This document shows positions 1 through 7,894 of a stretch of 64,000 nucleotides of DNA, piece after piece. A program made the position numbers and the translations under genes. Location: positions 212,609 through 276,608 of the forward strand of contig JALUBH010000020.1 in the NCBI GenBank assembly GCA_027050775.1, given 5' to 3'. The notes beneath the pieces were generated by a model that saw nothing but the letters and a program-made list of their open reading frames with translations, was not told the DNA's origin and did no database searches. Each line of letters begins with the position of its first letter. Within the stretch, counting starts at the first letter, position 1. The DNA comes from Campylobacteraceae bacterium. Its GTDB lineage: Bacteria > Campylobacterota > Campylobacteria > Campylobacterales > Sulfurospirillaceae.

Positions 1-105
1 ACTTTGAGATTGTATAGGTGTCATCTTATCATAACCCATACTACTCAAAGTCTTTAACATCTCTCTTGGTATAGAGAGTTTTGAAAAATCGTTTTCGTTA
101 TTCAC
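1..105 (-). CDS. DEAD-box ATP-dependent RNA helicase, N-terminal fragment
   Basis: The first 35 codons of a gene that runs off the left edge. The GTG start at 105 overlaps the end of the YwbE gene by 8 bp. The peptide has an aromatic residue at position 7, then GYDKMTPIQSQS at residues 24-35. This is the Q motif that precedes the ATPase core of DEAD-box helicases and binds adenine. DbpA or a related ribosome-assembly helicase is likely, but the fragment does not allow a precise name. It is the last visible gene of the ribH operon. The partner YwbE family is small and also thought to be RNA related, so the pairing is reasonable. Confidence 0.75.
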   Translation of the reverse strand, partial: MNNENDFSKLSIPREMLKTLSSMGYDKMTPIQSQS

Positions 106-298
106 TTAATATCTTTTGAACTCTTCCTACTTGAGAATCCATGAGCCTCACTTTTATGCCGTGAGGATGTTTTGGAGATTTTGTGAGGATATCTCTGACG
201 ATACCCTCAGTCAAAATCCCACTTCTTTGGTCTTGCTTTAAAACTATGGCTACTCTCAAACCGCTTTTGATATTTTTTCTTATTTTTCCATCCATCAT
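98..298 (-). CDS. YwbE family protein (DUF2196)
   Basis: A 66-residue basic protein matching the YwbE/DUF2196 family over its whole length: an IRKNIKSGLRVAIVLKQDQRSG start, then a GIVRDILTKSPKHPHGIKVRL segment. The family has a small beta-barrel fold and no firmly established function. The ATG overlaps the stop of the upstream asmA-like gene by 4 bp, and its 3' end overlaps the helicase start by 8 bp. Translational coupling across all three is therefore likely. Linkage to a DEAD-box helicase suggests an RNA-associated role, but this is inference from context. Confidence 0.8.
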   Translation of the reverse strand: MMDGKIRKNIKSGLRVAIVLKQDQRSGILTEGIVRDILTKSPKHPHGIKVRLMDSQVGRVQKILSE

Positions 299-1767
299 TT
301 TGGTTGCTTTACAACGCCGTTATAAAAAACTTTACATTTAACATTTTTTTTCTTTGCTATTTTTGGAATTTTTACACCAAAACTACCAAGAAGAGAAGAG
401 ACCATATTTACGGTACTCTTTATTGATGAAGCATCTATTTTTACTTTAGGTTTTGAAAAAGTACCTACAATGGTTTGAGAAAATTTTGCACAATTTTTAG
501 CATTTAAAACCCCAAATTTTATATCTAAAAATCTCTGTTTTACGATGTCAAGTTTTCCTTTTATAGCAACCCTGTTCTTACCTGTTGCTGCGGCTACATC
601 ACTTAAGTTAACGATACCTTTTGCTATATTGACTTTTATATGCACTCTTTTAAGAAGCGTTGTTCCTCCACTTCCTGTTCCAAAAACTCCACTCAAACTT
701 CCGCCTTTTGCAAAACCGGAAGCTAAAGACATACCTAGTTCAGCAGGATTTGCTTTTTTTGTACTATTGTACTTACTCAATATCTTATCTAAGTCAAAAC
801 CTTTGATACCAACACCTTGTCCATCAATCAAAGCAGTTCCTCTTAGAGTTTTTTTGATTGTTTTTAAATCACCCAAACTAAGAGTAAATTTTTTATGAAC
901 TTTTACTATACCACTTAGCATATCTTTTTTAAGATACTCTTTGGAAAAATTTGCCAATTTAAACTTCGGAATATCCACTTCTATATCCAAAAGAGGTATC
1001 TTTTTGTTCAAATTCAATTTAGCTTTTGCATCTACTAACGAATCATACATGCTCAGCTTCATATTGCTCATATTCACGATAGCATTTTTCATATTTAGAT
1101 CAATTTTTATATCTTTTATATTGAACTTATCAAATATTACTTTTTGTATCTTTGTCTTTGCATCAAAAGATATGGCTTGCAGCATCTTCTTGCTAGGGTC
1201 AAAGCCTATATTGTCAATTGCTACATTTATATCTTGAACTTTTGCAACTGTTTTGCTTTTTAAATCTTCAAAATTTATATTTGCATTTTTAATTCTCACC
1301 TCTTTTATATTGACCATAGGGAGCTTAGCTTTTTCACCTTTACTCTCTTTATTCTCTTTTTTTGCTTCTGTTTTTGCTTTTTTATTCTTCACTTCAAAGT
1401 TAAACTTACCATTTTTCAACTTTTTGATATCCAAATTCAAATCATCCAAAACGATATACTTTACCTTGACTTTTTTGCTTAAAAGTGGCATCAATTCAAC
1501 AGCAACTCCTAGTTTTCCCATCTGAAAGAACTTTTGATTTGATTTGATTTGTGGATTTTTTATCTCTACATTTGAGATACTTATACCAACAGGTGAAAAT
1601 GACGCAGATATTTTGCCATTTATCTTCATCTCATATCCAGAATTTTGCCTTACTGCTTTTTCGATTTGTGGTTTGTATTTGTTTAGATTTACCATAGATA
1701 TGACTATGACAAGCCCTACGATAATCAGTGCAAAAACTGCCACTATCCATATTAAAAACTTTTTCAT
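295..1767 (-). CDS. AsmA family inner-membrane protein
   Basis: A 490-residue protein with one N-terminal membrane helix (about residues 4-27), then a large lysine-rich periplasmic region with AsmA features. These include NLNKYKPQIEKAVRQNSGYEMKI just after the helix and repeated beta-strand segments of the form VxIKNANINFEDLKSKT. AsmA-like proteins belong to the family now thought to bridge lipids between the inner and outer membranes. A lysine-rich linker lies near residues 128-148. It overlaps pyrF by 4 bp upstream and ywbE by 4 bp downstream. The family is clear; the specific role is inferred. Confidence 0.85.
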   Translation of the reverse strand: MKKFLIWIVAVFALIIVGLVIVISMVNLNKYKPQIEKAVRQNSGYEMKINGKISASFSPVGISISNVEIKNPQIKSNQKFFQMGKLGVAVELMPLLSKKVKVKYIVLDDLNLDIKKLKNGKFNFEVKNKKAKTEAKKENKESKGEKAKLPMVNIKEVRIKNANINFEDLKSKTVAKVQDINVAIDNIGFDPSKKMLQAISFDAKTKIQKVIFDKFNIKDIKIDLNMKNAIVNMSNMKLSMYDSLVDAKAKLNLNKKIPLLDIEVDIPKFKLANFSKEYLKKDMLSGIVKVHKKFTLSLGDLKTIKKTLRGTALIDGQGVGIKGFDLDKILSKYNSTKKANPAELGMSLASGFAKGGSLSGVFGTGSGGTTLLKRVHIKVNIAKGIVNLSDVAAATGKNRVAIKGKLDIVKQRFLDIKFGVLNAKNCAKFSQTIVGTFSKPKVKIDASSIKSTVNMVSSLLGSFGVKIPKIAKKKNVKCKVFYNGVVKQPK

Positions 1768-2450
1768 TTTTCCATCCTTTGTATGATTTCTTCTACTACA
1801 TGTAGAGGGTCTTTTGCATTATACACCGGCCTTCCGACTACTATAATATCTGACATCTCTTTTTTTGCAAACTCTACTGTTGCGACTCTTTTTTGATCAT
1901 CGTTACTATCTTTTAGTCTAATTCCTGGGGTTAAAGTTATAAAGTTTTCATCTGTATTTGATTTGATCAATCTACTCTCAAATGCTGAACAGACCACGCC
2001 ATTGAGTCCACTCTCATATGCATCTTTTGCAAATTGCGCTGCCTTGGCTTCTAAATTCTCACCATATACTTTCCTAAAACCCTCGTCATCAAAAGAGGTA
2101 AGAGCAGTAACAGCAAGAACAATCGGGGGCTTCTTGGAGTTTGAGACTCTTTGCATCACTTCACGCATCGCTTCTTTTCCACAGCTTGCATGAACATTGA
2201 ACATGTCTATCCCAAGATTTGCCATCGATTCTGCTGCATCTGCCATCGTATTTGGTATATCATAAATTTTTAAATCTAAAAATATCTTAAAATTTTGGTT
2301 TATGTCTTTTATCTCTTTGACTATCTTTTTGCCGTCTCTTATGTATGAACGCAATCCGACTTTTAGCCAGATATCCTTCTTCTTTAGTTTTCTTGCCAGC
2401 TCAATATTTGCTTCAAATGTTGGCATATCGAGTGCAACGCAAAGTTTCAT
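1764..2450 (-). CDS. pyrF: Orotidine 5'-phosphate decarboxylase
   Basis: Decarboxylates OMP to UMP, the last step of de novo pyrimidine synthesis. The 228-residue length is normal. The catalytic Asp-Lys-Asp network is visible in FLDLKIYDIPNT (D59, K61, D64). The phosphate-binding loops are TPGIR near residue 175 and VVGRPVY near residue 207. The ATG overlaps the nusB stop by 4 bp and the asmA-like gene follows with another 4-bp overlap. The ribH-nusB-pyrF order is conserved in Campylobacterota. kdsA, which often heads this cluster, is absent here and found at 40456-41250. Confidence 0.97.
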   Translation of the reverse strand: MKLCVALDMPTFEANIELARKLKKKDIWLKVGLRSYIRDGKKIVKEIKDINQNFKIFLDLKIYDIPNTMADAAESMANLGIDMFNVHASCGKEAMREVMQRVSNSKKPPIVLAVTALTSFDDEGFRKVYGENLEAKAAQFAKDAYESGLNGVVCSAFESRLIKSNTDENFITLTPGIRLKDSNDDQKRVATVEFAKKEMSDIIVVGRPVYNAKDPLHVVEEIIQRMEK

Positions 2451-2854
2451 TTGGCCAACTTTGCTTTATAAACTGCGTCTAATACACCATTGATGAACTT
2501 CGGACCCGTATCATTGCAAAGTTTTTTTGCTAACTCTATGGCTTCATTGATCACCACTGCACTATCTAGCTCTGTAAACAACAATTCATAAGTACCTAGT
2601 CTCAAAATCGCCCTCTCTACATTTCCGATATTTTTCAAATCCCACTCTTTTAGGTGCTCATCTATCATGGCATCTATATGTTTTAAATTCTCTTCTACGC
2701 CATTGTAGAGTGAAAGTGCGAAATCTTTTTGTCTGTTTCTTATCTTTTTTTCTTCAAAAATTTCATCTACAAATTTATCTATACCATTATTGCCAATATC
2801 TTGGGCATAGAGCAATCCTATTATACTTTCTCTTACTTGATGTCTAGTTGCCAA
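2447..2854 (-). CDS. nusB: Transcription antitermination protein NusB
   Basis: A 135-residue all-helical NusB: ATRHQVRESIIGLLYAQDIG at the N-terminus and the typical C-terminal block AVVINEAIELAKKLCNDTGPKFINGVLDAVYK. NusB binds boxA RNA with NusE (S10) during rRNA antitermination. It starts 9 bp after ribH ends and overlaps pyrF by 4 bp, so it sits in the middle of the operon. No unusual features were seen. Confidence 0.97.
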   Translation of the reverse strand: MATRHQVRESIIGLLYAQDIGNNGIDKFVDEIFEEKKIRNRQKDFALSLYNGVEENLKHIDAMIDEHLKEWDLKNIGNVERAILRLGTYELLFTELDSAVVINEAIELAKKLCNDTGPKFINGVLDAVYKAKLAK

Positions 2855-2863
2855 GAAAAATCC

Positions 2864-3328
2864 TTATAAATTTTTATATAAACTGACAAGCTCTATCAAA
2901 CTAGTCATTGATTCAAAGCCTTTATTTCCGGCCTTACTTCCAGCCCGCTCTATTGCTTGCTCTATCGTGTCAGTTGTCAAAACACCAAAAGTTACAGGTT
3001 TTTGATATTTTAGTGCAGTATTTGCTATACCTTTTGTTGCTTCAGCAGAGATATAATCAAAATGCGGAGTACTTCCACGGATGACTGCACCAACACAGCA
3101 TATGCCGTCATATATGTTTTTTGCCAATAATTTATCTAGAACAAACGGTATCTCGTAAGCACCGGGTACTAAAATCAAATCAAGATTATCTTCATTTCCA
3201 CCGTGTCTCAAAAAAGCATCTTTTGCACCCTCCACCAATCTATCTGTAATTATGTGGTTAAATCTGGCATTTATAATTGCTATTTTTTCTTGACCGTTAA
3301 GAGATAAATTTCCCTCTATTACTTTCAT
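2864..3328 (-). CDS. ribH: 6,7-dimethyl-8-ribityllumazine synthase
   Basis: Condenses 3,4-dihydroxy-2-butanone 4-phosphate with the ribityl-aminouracil intermediate to give the direct precursor of riboflavin. The 154-residue protein has the AGAYEIPF-like block (VPGAYEIPF near residue 54) and the catalytic His near residue 89 in [14 protein letters not shown]. It is the first gene of the operon. An AAGGA Shine-Dalgarno and a TATAAT -10 box at 3355-3360 lie upstream. ribA is at 34645, so riboflavin genes are dispersed. Confidence 0.97.
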   Translation of the reverse strand: MKVIEGNLSLNGQEKIAIINARFNHIITDRLVEGAKDAFLRHGGNEDNLDLILVPGAYEIPFVLDKLLAKNIYDGICCVGAVIRGSTPHFDYISAEATKGIANTALKYQKPVTFGVLTTDTIEQAIERAGSKAGNKGFESMTSLIELVSLYKNL

Positions 3329-3354
3329 ATTAATCCTTAGGTATATTTTCAGAC

Positions 3355-3360
3355 CATTAT
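3355..3360 (-). promoter_or_regulatory. -10 element of the ribH operon promoter
   Basis: On the minus strand this reads TATAAT, preceded by an A/T-rich stretch. It lies about 27 bp before the ribH ATG. The AAGGA Shine-Dalgarno falls between the predicted start site (about 3348) and the ATG. Campylobacterota sigma-70 promoters rely mostly on the -10 box and upstream T-rich periodicity, so a weak -35 is expected. Confidence 0.5.
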
Positions 3361-3424
3361 ACTATATTTTAAATATTTTTTCGTTTTAACGGTTGAGCTT
3401 GCATAATATTTTCCCAATAAATGG

Positions 3425-3430
3425 TATAAT
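3425..3430 (+). promoter_or_regulatory. Extended -10 promoter directly before the TauE-like gene
   Basis: The sequence is TGGTATAAT, an extended -10 (TGn plus TATAAT). The ATG of the downstream permease begins only 6 nt after the hexamer, where transcription itself should start. No Shine-Dalgarno is possible in that space, so the transcript may be leaderless. Confidence 0.5.
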
Positions 3431-3435
3431 TTCAT

Positions 3436-4173
3436 ATGCATGATTATATATTTTTTAGTCTTATCACTTTGGTTTTGTCTACCATTTTTTCTATGGGTGG
3501 AGCAGGTGCAGGTATAGCCTTGATACCTATTTTAAATATTTTTGGTGTAAATTTTGCACTAGCCCGCGCCATAGGACTCTTTGCCGGAGCATCTACTACT
3601 ATGATTTCCAGTGTTATGAATATAAAAAGAAAGATAGTAGATTACTATTTTATGATACCAATTGCGATAATGATGCTATTTTTTGCACCAATTGGTGCTT
3701 ATATGAGTAAATTTATAGATGAGAATATCATCAAATTTTTCTTTATGCTACTTCTGTTTTATAGTGCATCGATGATGATGTTTGGAAAAAAGAAACCTTT
3801 GGTGAAGCTAGAAGGAAAACTCATACTTTTTAGCGTAGGTGCGGGTGTTGGTTTCATAGCAGGAATCCTTGGAGTGGGAGGTGGCAATATACTCATACCT
3901 CTTCTCATACTACTTGGATTTGAACCAAAAAAAGTAGCAGTTACCGTGAGTTTTGTCGTGCCTTTTTCAGCTCTTAGTTCTTTTTTTACATATGCTAGTT
4001 ATGTAAAAATTGACTGGGTCTTACTCTTTTGCATAGCAGTATCTGCCATAATAGGAGGATATATAGGCAACTATTTTATGCATTTTAAATTAAAACAGAA
4101 TCATATAAAAAAAGTAATGGCTCTCATATTGTATATACTCGCTTTTAAATTACTCTATCATTTTTATATTTAA
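3436..4173 (+). CDS. Sulfite exporter TauE/SafE family permease (TSUP)
   Basis: A 245-residue integral membrane protein with about eight hydrophobic helices arranged as two repeats. Each repeat carries the glycine-rich TSUP signature: SMGGAGAGIALIPILNI near residue 20 and AGILGVGGGNILIPLLILLGF near residue 142. TSUP proteins move sulfur-containing anions or other small organic anions. The substrate cannot be read from sequence. It is followed on the same strand by an ArsR regulator and a metallochaperone. The ATG sits at the predicted transcription start site, suggesting a leaderless mRNA. A second TSUP gene lies at 42936-43691. Confidence 0.88.
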   Translation: MHDYIFFSLITLVLSTIFSMGGAGAGIALIPILNIFGVNFALARAIGLFAGASTTMISSVMNIKRKIVDYYFMIPIAIMMLFFAPIGAYMSKFIDENIIKFFFMLLLFYSASMMMFGKKKPLVKLEGKLILFSVGAGVGFIAGILGVGGGNILIPLLILLGFEPKKVAVTVSFVVPFSALSSFFTYASYVKIDWVLLFCIAVSAIIGGYIGNYFMHFKLKQNHIKKVMALILYILAFKLLYHFYI

Positions 4174-4219
4174 CTTTTTTCTATAATATTTTTATATTTA
4201 ATCATATTTTAATAAATAG

Positions 4220-4233
4220 TATATTAGAATATA
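4220..4233. promoter_or_regulatory. A/T palindrome upstream of arsR-like gene, candidate operator
   Basis: TATATTAGAATATA is a perfect inverted repeat (arms TATATT and AATATA) 27 bp before the arsR-like ATG. ArsR/SmtB repressors commonly bind imperfect A/T-rich dyads overlapping their own promoters. The position fits autoregulation, but the low complexity of the region limits confidence. Confidence 0.35.
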
Positions 4234-4259
4234 TTAATTTACTTAAAAAGGTGATCTAA

Positions 4260-4604
4260 ATGGAAAATGTTTTTTCTTGTTCAAGAACTGGAGTTGATTA
4301 TAATCTAATCAAAGGTGCAAAGACTTTCATAGAGAAACAAGATTTGCTGCTCGAGAAGAAAGCAAAACTTTTTGCTCTATTAGGAAATGTCGTAAGGCTT
4401 AAAATGGTGCAACTTTTTCTACACTATGAAAAGATGTGTGTTTGTGACTTGAGTGATGTTTTAGAGATGAATCAATCACCAATATCACAACATTTAAGAA
4501 AACTCAAAGATGGTGGAATACTTAGCTCTAAAAGAGATGGCATGACAATTTTTTACTCTGTTACTCCGGACATAAAAGAGGATTTAATCAGGATAATAAA
4601 ATAA
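4260..4604 (+). CDS. ArsR/SmtB family metal(loid)-sensing repressor
   Basis: A 114-residue winged-helix protein. The ArsR-type sensing motif CVCDL lies at the start of the helix before the recognition helix, followed by NQSPISQHLRKLKDGGIL, the DNA-reading helix. The two cysteines in CxCDL are the thiolates that bind As(III)/Sb(III) in classic ArsR. The N-terminal extension with a further Cys (VFSCSRTG) could supply a third ligand. A good Shine-Dalgarno (AAAAAGGTGAT) precedes the ATG. It is likely co-transcribed with the metallochaperone 14 bp downstream. Arsenite is the best guess for the inducer; other soft metals remain possible. Confidence 0.88.
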   Translation: MENVFSCSRTGVDYNLIKGAKTFIEKQDLLLEKKAKLFALLGNVVRLKMVQLFLHYEKMCVCDLSDVLEMNQSPISQHLRKLKDGGILSSKRDGMTIFYSVTPDIKEDLIRIIK

Positions 4605-4618
4605 ATTTAGGAGACAAA

Positions 4619-5140
4619 ATGAAATTTTCTCAACAAACAAGTGAAACTTCTTGTTCAACATCACTTAACGATAAAGGAGACAATTGTTGTAAACCTCAGC
4701 CAAAAGGCAAGGAATACTGCCCTATATGCCACAAAAAAGCAAAAGGTGTTTTAGGTAAAACACTAAATAGTCTTTTTACTCCTCATAGTAAATCCAGGCT
4801 CAAGTGTTTAGACGGTTTTTACTACTGTAAAACACCTACATGTAAAGCTATCTATTTTAAAAGTGATACTGTTTTAACTCAGAATGATTTGAGCGTTAGT
4901 GCTGGCATTAAAAAAGGAGCTAAACCGGCAACAGTTTGCTATTGTTTTGGATGGACAAAGGAGAAGATAAAAGACGAATTGCAACAAAATGGTAAAACCA
5001 ATGCTCTTAAAGATATCAAAGCCAAGATGAAAAACCCGGGTTGTTCATGTGAAGTTCTAAACCCAAGTGGTGGATGTTGCCTCAGCGATGTCAGCAAAGC
5101 ACAAAAGGAGCTAAAAGAAGAGTTGGGATTAAGTACCTAA
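4619..5140 (+). CDS. Putative Fe-S cluster-binding metallochaperone (CopZ N-terminal type)
   Basis: A 173-residue cysteine-rich soluble protein with two parts. The N-terminal half has CPIC, CLDGFYYCKTPTC and nearby cysteines, resembling the zinc domain of archaeal CopZ. The C-terminal half has TVCYCFGWT and NPGCSCEVLNPSGGCC, a BFD-like [2Fe-2S] domain with paired CxC ligands. The HMA domain that carries copper in full-length Archaeoglobus CopZ is absent. The family is often found next to arsR or mercury genes. Its location 14 bp after the ArsR gene, behind an AGGAGA Shine-Dalgarno, supports a role in metal(loid) handling. The redox or delivery function is inferred. Confidence 0.8.
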   Translation: MKFSQQTSETSCSTSLNDKGDNCCKPQPKGKEYCPICHKKAKGVLGKTLNSLFTPHSKSRLKCLDGFYYCKTPTCKAIYFKSDTVLTQNDLSVSAGIKKGAKPATVCYCFGWTKEKIKDELQQNGKTNALKDIKAKMKNPGCSCEVLNPSGGCCLSDVSKAQKELKEELGLST

Positions 5141-5153
5141 CTAGAAATAACAC

Positions 5154-6182
5154 CTACTCCACCTCTCTTTTTATCCAAGGCATCAGCTTGGTTAAAATCT
5201 CATAAGTTATAGTGTTGAAGTATGCTGACAGATTGTTGACATCATTAAAGAGGCATATTTCATCTCTGTCTCCCTCTATGCATAAACTATCCATAGATAC
5301 CCTGCCTAGTATCTTCTGTCCATTTGCGATAGCCAAATCACCTAATCCGTCATATCTAAAAAAACCATCTCCATAGCCGATGTCATAAGTAGATATAATT
5401 TTGTCATTTTGAGCCAAGTGGACACCACCATATCCCACTTTTTGCCCTTTTTTTAGAACCCTTGTACTCAACCTGTTTACATACAAGCTCATAACAGGTT
5501 GCAGATCAAAAGTTGCTATATTTTTATCTATATGAGTATATCCGTAAGTCGCTATGCCACATCTTGCAAAGTCATCTTCTATTCCACCTTTGCTTCTAAG
5601 GAGTGCTGAAGAGTTACAAGAGTGAAAAAATGGTCTTTTCATCTCTAATTCTTTTAAAATTACTAGAGACTCTTTTTTCGCTTTTTTCCAATTTTCTTGC
5701 TGCCAAAAAAGTTCGCTATTAAAATCATCCGCACTTCTAAAGTGTGTAAAGATGCCCTTTAAATTTAGAGCATTTTCTTTTATATATATCAATACATCTT
5801 TTAATTCACTCATCCCAACACCGTTTCTATGCATACCGGTATCTATGTTTAGATGTATATTTGATTTTTTTGGAAACTTCTTTAAAAACTCAAAAGAGTG
5901 GACTGCAAAGGAGATATTTTGGCTATAAAGTTCGGTGGGCGGGTGGTCTGCTAGTATCAAAACCTCTTTAAAAAACTGCTCTACATGTAGAGCCTCTTCC
6001 AAAGTTTTAACAGCGGCTTTTGATATACCAAACTCACTTGCCAATTGTGCCATCAACTCCAAACCATGACCATAGGCATTGTCTTTTATGACAGCCATCA
6101 ACTTATCTTTTCCGCCTGCTTTTTTAGATAAAAGGTCTAGATTGTGAAAATAAGAACTTTTTTTTATGACTATTCTTGCCAT
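5154..6182 (-). CDS. alr: Alanine racemase
   Basis: PLP-dependent interconversion of L- and D-alanine for peptidoglycan. The 342-residue protein carries the PLP lysine K33 in VIKDNAYGHG. A conserved barrel segment is HLNIDTGMHRNGV near residue 105, and the second-base region is GQKVGYGGVHL near residue 235, followed by DIGYGDGF. The length is at the short end of the family but complete. The start directly abuts the stop of the small upstream gene (6183), so it is the last gene of a minus-strand run. One of the CTACATGTAG palindromes (5981-5990) lies inside it. Confidence 0.96.
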   Translation of the reverse strand: MARIVIKKSSYFHNLDLLSKKAGGKDKLMAVIKDNAYGHGLELMAQLASEFGISKAAVKTLEEALHVEQFFKEVLILADHPPTELYSQNISFAVHSFEFLKKFPKKSNIHLNIDTGMHRNGVGMSELKDVLIYIKENALNLKGIFTHFRSADDFNSELFWQQENWKKAKKESLVILKELEMKRPFFHSCNSSALLRSKGGIEDDFARCGIATYGYTHIDKNIATFDLQPVMSLYVNRLSTRVLKKGQKVGYGGVHLAQNDKIISTYDIGYGDGFFRYDGLGDLAIANGQKILGRVSMDSLCIEGDRDEICLFNDVNNLSAYFNTITYEILTKLMPWIKREVE

Positions 6183-6419
6183 CTATTTAGCTTTTAAGTT
6201 ATAAGCCTTCACTAAAAAACCTCTTAGTTTTCTAGCCTGATAGTCTAGTTTATGAAAGTGACTATATACACTTTTCGCATCCAAAGTTGGATTATTAGAA
6301 AAATCATAAGTAGCACCTATCTTGTCTTTCGGAATATTTTCATCTAAAAAATTGTAAAAATCCGTCCTAATTTTTATCAACTCATCTAACTCTTTTTCTA
6401 TATCGTATTCATTTTTCAC
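6183..6419 (-). CDS. Small conserved-looking protein of unknown function
   Basis: I do not recognise this family. A GTG at 6417-6419 is preferred as start because AAAAAAGG sits 6-7 nt upstream. An in-frame ATG at 6449 would add 10 residues but lacks a Shine-Dalgarno. The 78-residue product is charged and helical (NEYDIEKELDELIKIRTDF), soluble, and has no cysteines. It lies between the class II aldolase gene and alr on the same strand, abutting alr. Its role could relate to either neighbour or to neither. Confidence 0.6.
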   Translation of the reverse strand: MKNEYDIEKELDELIKIRTDFYNFLDENIPKDKIGATYDFSNNPTLDAKSVYSHFHKLDYQARKLRGFLVKAYNLKAK

Positions 6420-6464
6420 ATATAAACCTTTTTTGAGATATTTTAACAAATGTGTTATAAAAAT

Positions 6465-7109
6465 CTACTTTTTCATTCCATAAGATTTGAATTTTTCTAA
6501 GATTTTATCCATCTCTTTATCATCTAGTATAACAGGCTCTCCTGCCTGTTTTGCCATTATATACTGTTTTGCGAGATTTTCAACCTCTATGGCTATCCAT
6601 AAAGCTTTTTTTAGTGTGATTGCGGTAGTCACTACTCCGTGATTTGCGAGTAGACAGGCACTATATCCCTTTAGTGCTTTTATGATATTTTGTGAGAGTT
6701 CACTCGTTCCAAATGTAGCATAAGTGGCACAAGGTATCTTTTTACCCCCCGCAACCCCAACCATATAGTGATGAGAGGGTATATCCATCCTGCATATCGC
6801 CATAGATGTGGCGTAAGAGGAGTGATTATGAAGCACACAATTAATCTCAGGTTTTGCTTTTAAAATATCAAAATGAAAATCCAACTCACTCGATGGTGGA
6901 TACTCACCAACATACTCCCCTTTCGAACTAAACGGGACAAAAGCTATATCCTTTGGCTTCAACAAATCATACGAAATACCACTTGGAGTTATCAGTATAC
7001 CATCTTTAAATCTATGACTTATATTTCCTGATGTTCCTTGATTTATACCCAATTGTTCCATCTTTAGACATGTTTCTATGATCTCTTTTCTTATATCCAA
7101 TTCATCCAT
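6465..7109 (-). CDS. Class II aldolase (FucA/methylthioribulose-1-P aldolase type)
   Basis: A 214-residue zinc aldolase of the fuculose-phosphate aldolase family. The zinc-site residues are visible: E75 in SSELDFHFDI, H94 and H96 in VLHNHSSYAT, and H157 in LLANHGVV. The phosphate-binding GTSGNIS motif lies near residues 25-31. Family members split fuculose-1-P, ribulose-1-P, or in the DHAP shunt 5-methylthioribulose-1-P or 5-deoxyribulose-1-P, giving DHAP and an aldehyde. The same run holds mtnK and mtnA, so the shunt substrate is the most economical reading. No mtnB, mtnC or mtnD homologue for the classical methionine salvage pathway is present here. Confidence 0.88.
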   Translation of the reverse strand: MDELDIRKEIIETCLKMEQLGINQGTSGNISHRFKDGILITPSGISYDLLKPKDIAFVPFSSKGEYVGEYPPSSELDFHFDILKAKPEINCVLHNHSSYATSMAICRMDIPSHHYMVGVAGGKKIPCATYATFGTSELSQNIIKALKGYSACLLANHGVVTTAITLKKALWIAIEVENLAKQYIMAKQAGEPVILDDKEMDKILEKFKSYGMKK

Positions 7110-7111
7110 TT

Positions 7112-7867
7112 TTACCTACTTATATTTAGATTAAATACGAATCTGTTCGCTAGATAATATCCTATGCTATATGCTAACTTTGCCCCATCTTCATCATGTA
7201 TCAACATCTTTCTTATCAAAACAGGAGTTTCTTTATCTTTTATAACCAAGTGTTTTTTTATCTCATCTGAGGGCATAGAGGCTGAAATCTCTTCTTGAGA
7301 AAAGACTATTTTTACCTTTAGCCTCTCTTCTAAAAACTTATATAGCTGAGTGATATTTCCATCTTGTAACTCTTTTATATCTAGATTCGTATCCGGATGA
7401 AAAAAACTTTCAACATACAATTCGGGTTCCAAATAGCCCTTAACCCTCAAAAGTCGTATTATCTCTTTGTTTGCTTTAGTATGAAGCTTATCATAAACCT
7501 CACTTTTTGGCCTACATGCACAAACACTATGTTCGAAGAGTTTAAAATCTCTATTTTGTTTTTTCATATCCTCATTAAAACTATACCAATTGTTTAGAGT
7601 AGTTCTTATGCGACTGTCATCTATATTTTTGAAAGTCCCTCGATTTTTTTTACGAATGATAAGATTTTTGTTTATAAGACCATACATCGCCTTTCTGACA
7701 GTGTTTCTGCTGACACTTAACTCTTTTGAGATTTCAAGCTCATTTGGCAATTTTTCACCCAAACTATAAGGCTCTTTTAGTAAGAGTTCACCGATTATCT
7801 CTTCGACCTGAAGGTACAAAGGAGTTTTGAGCTCTTTATCTATATAATATTGCGATAAATTCAACAT
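7112..7867 (-). CDS. GntR family regulator, HutC subfamily (UTRA domain)
   Basis: A 251-residue regulator. Residues about 14-85 form the GntR winged helix (LGEKLPNELEISKELSVSRNTVRKAMYGLINKNLIIRKK is its core). Residues about 100-245 form a UTRA effector domain with the typical PVLIRKMLIHDEDGAKLAYS pattern at the end. HutC-type regulators sense small metabolites, often phosphorylated sugars. It lies inside the salvage operon between mtnA and the aldolase gene (2-bp gap to the latter), so it should control this operon, perhaps through the dyad upstream of mtnK. The inducer is unknown; a pathway intermediate is likely. Confidence 0.88.
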   Translation of the reverse strand: MLNLSQYYIDKELKTPLYLQVEEIIGELLLKEPYSLGEKLPNELEISKELSVSRNTVRKAMYGLINKNLIIRKKNRGTFKNIDDSRIRTTLNNWYSFNEDMKKQNRDFKLFEHSVCACRPKSEVYDKLHTKANKEIIRLLRVKGYLEPELYVESFFHPDTNLDIKELQDGNITQLYKFLEERLKVKIVFSQEEISASMPSDEIKKHLVIKDKETPVLIRKMLIHDEDGAKLAYSIGYYLANRFVFNLNISR

Positions 7868-7894
7868 AAACTCCTTTGTTATTGACCTTGTACA

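Noticed and set aside
545..1525. Several hydrophobic plus-strand frames opposite the AsmA-like gene
   Set aside because: They are antisense shadows; lysine codons read backwards give Phe- and Leu-rich peptides that look membranous.
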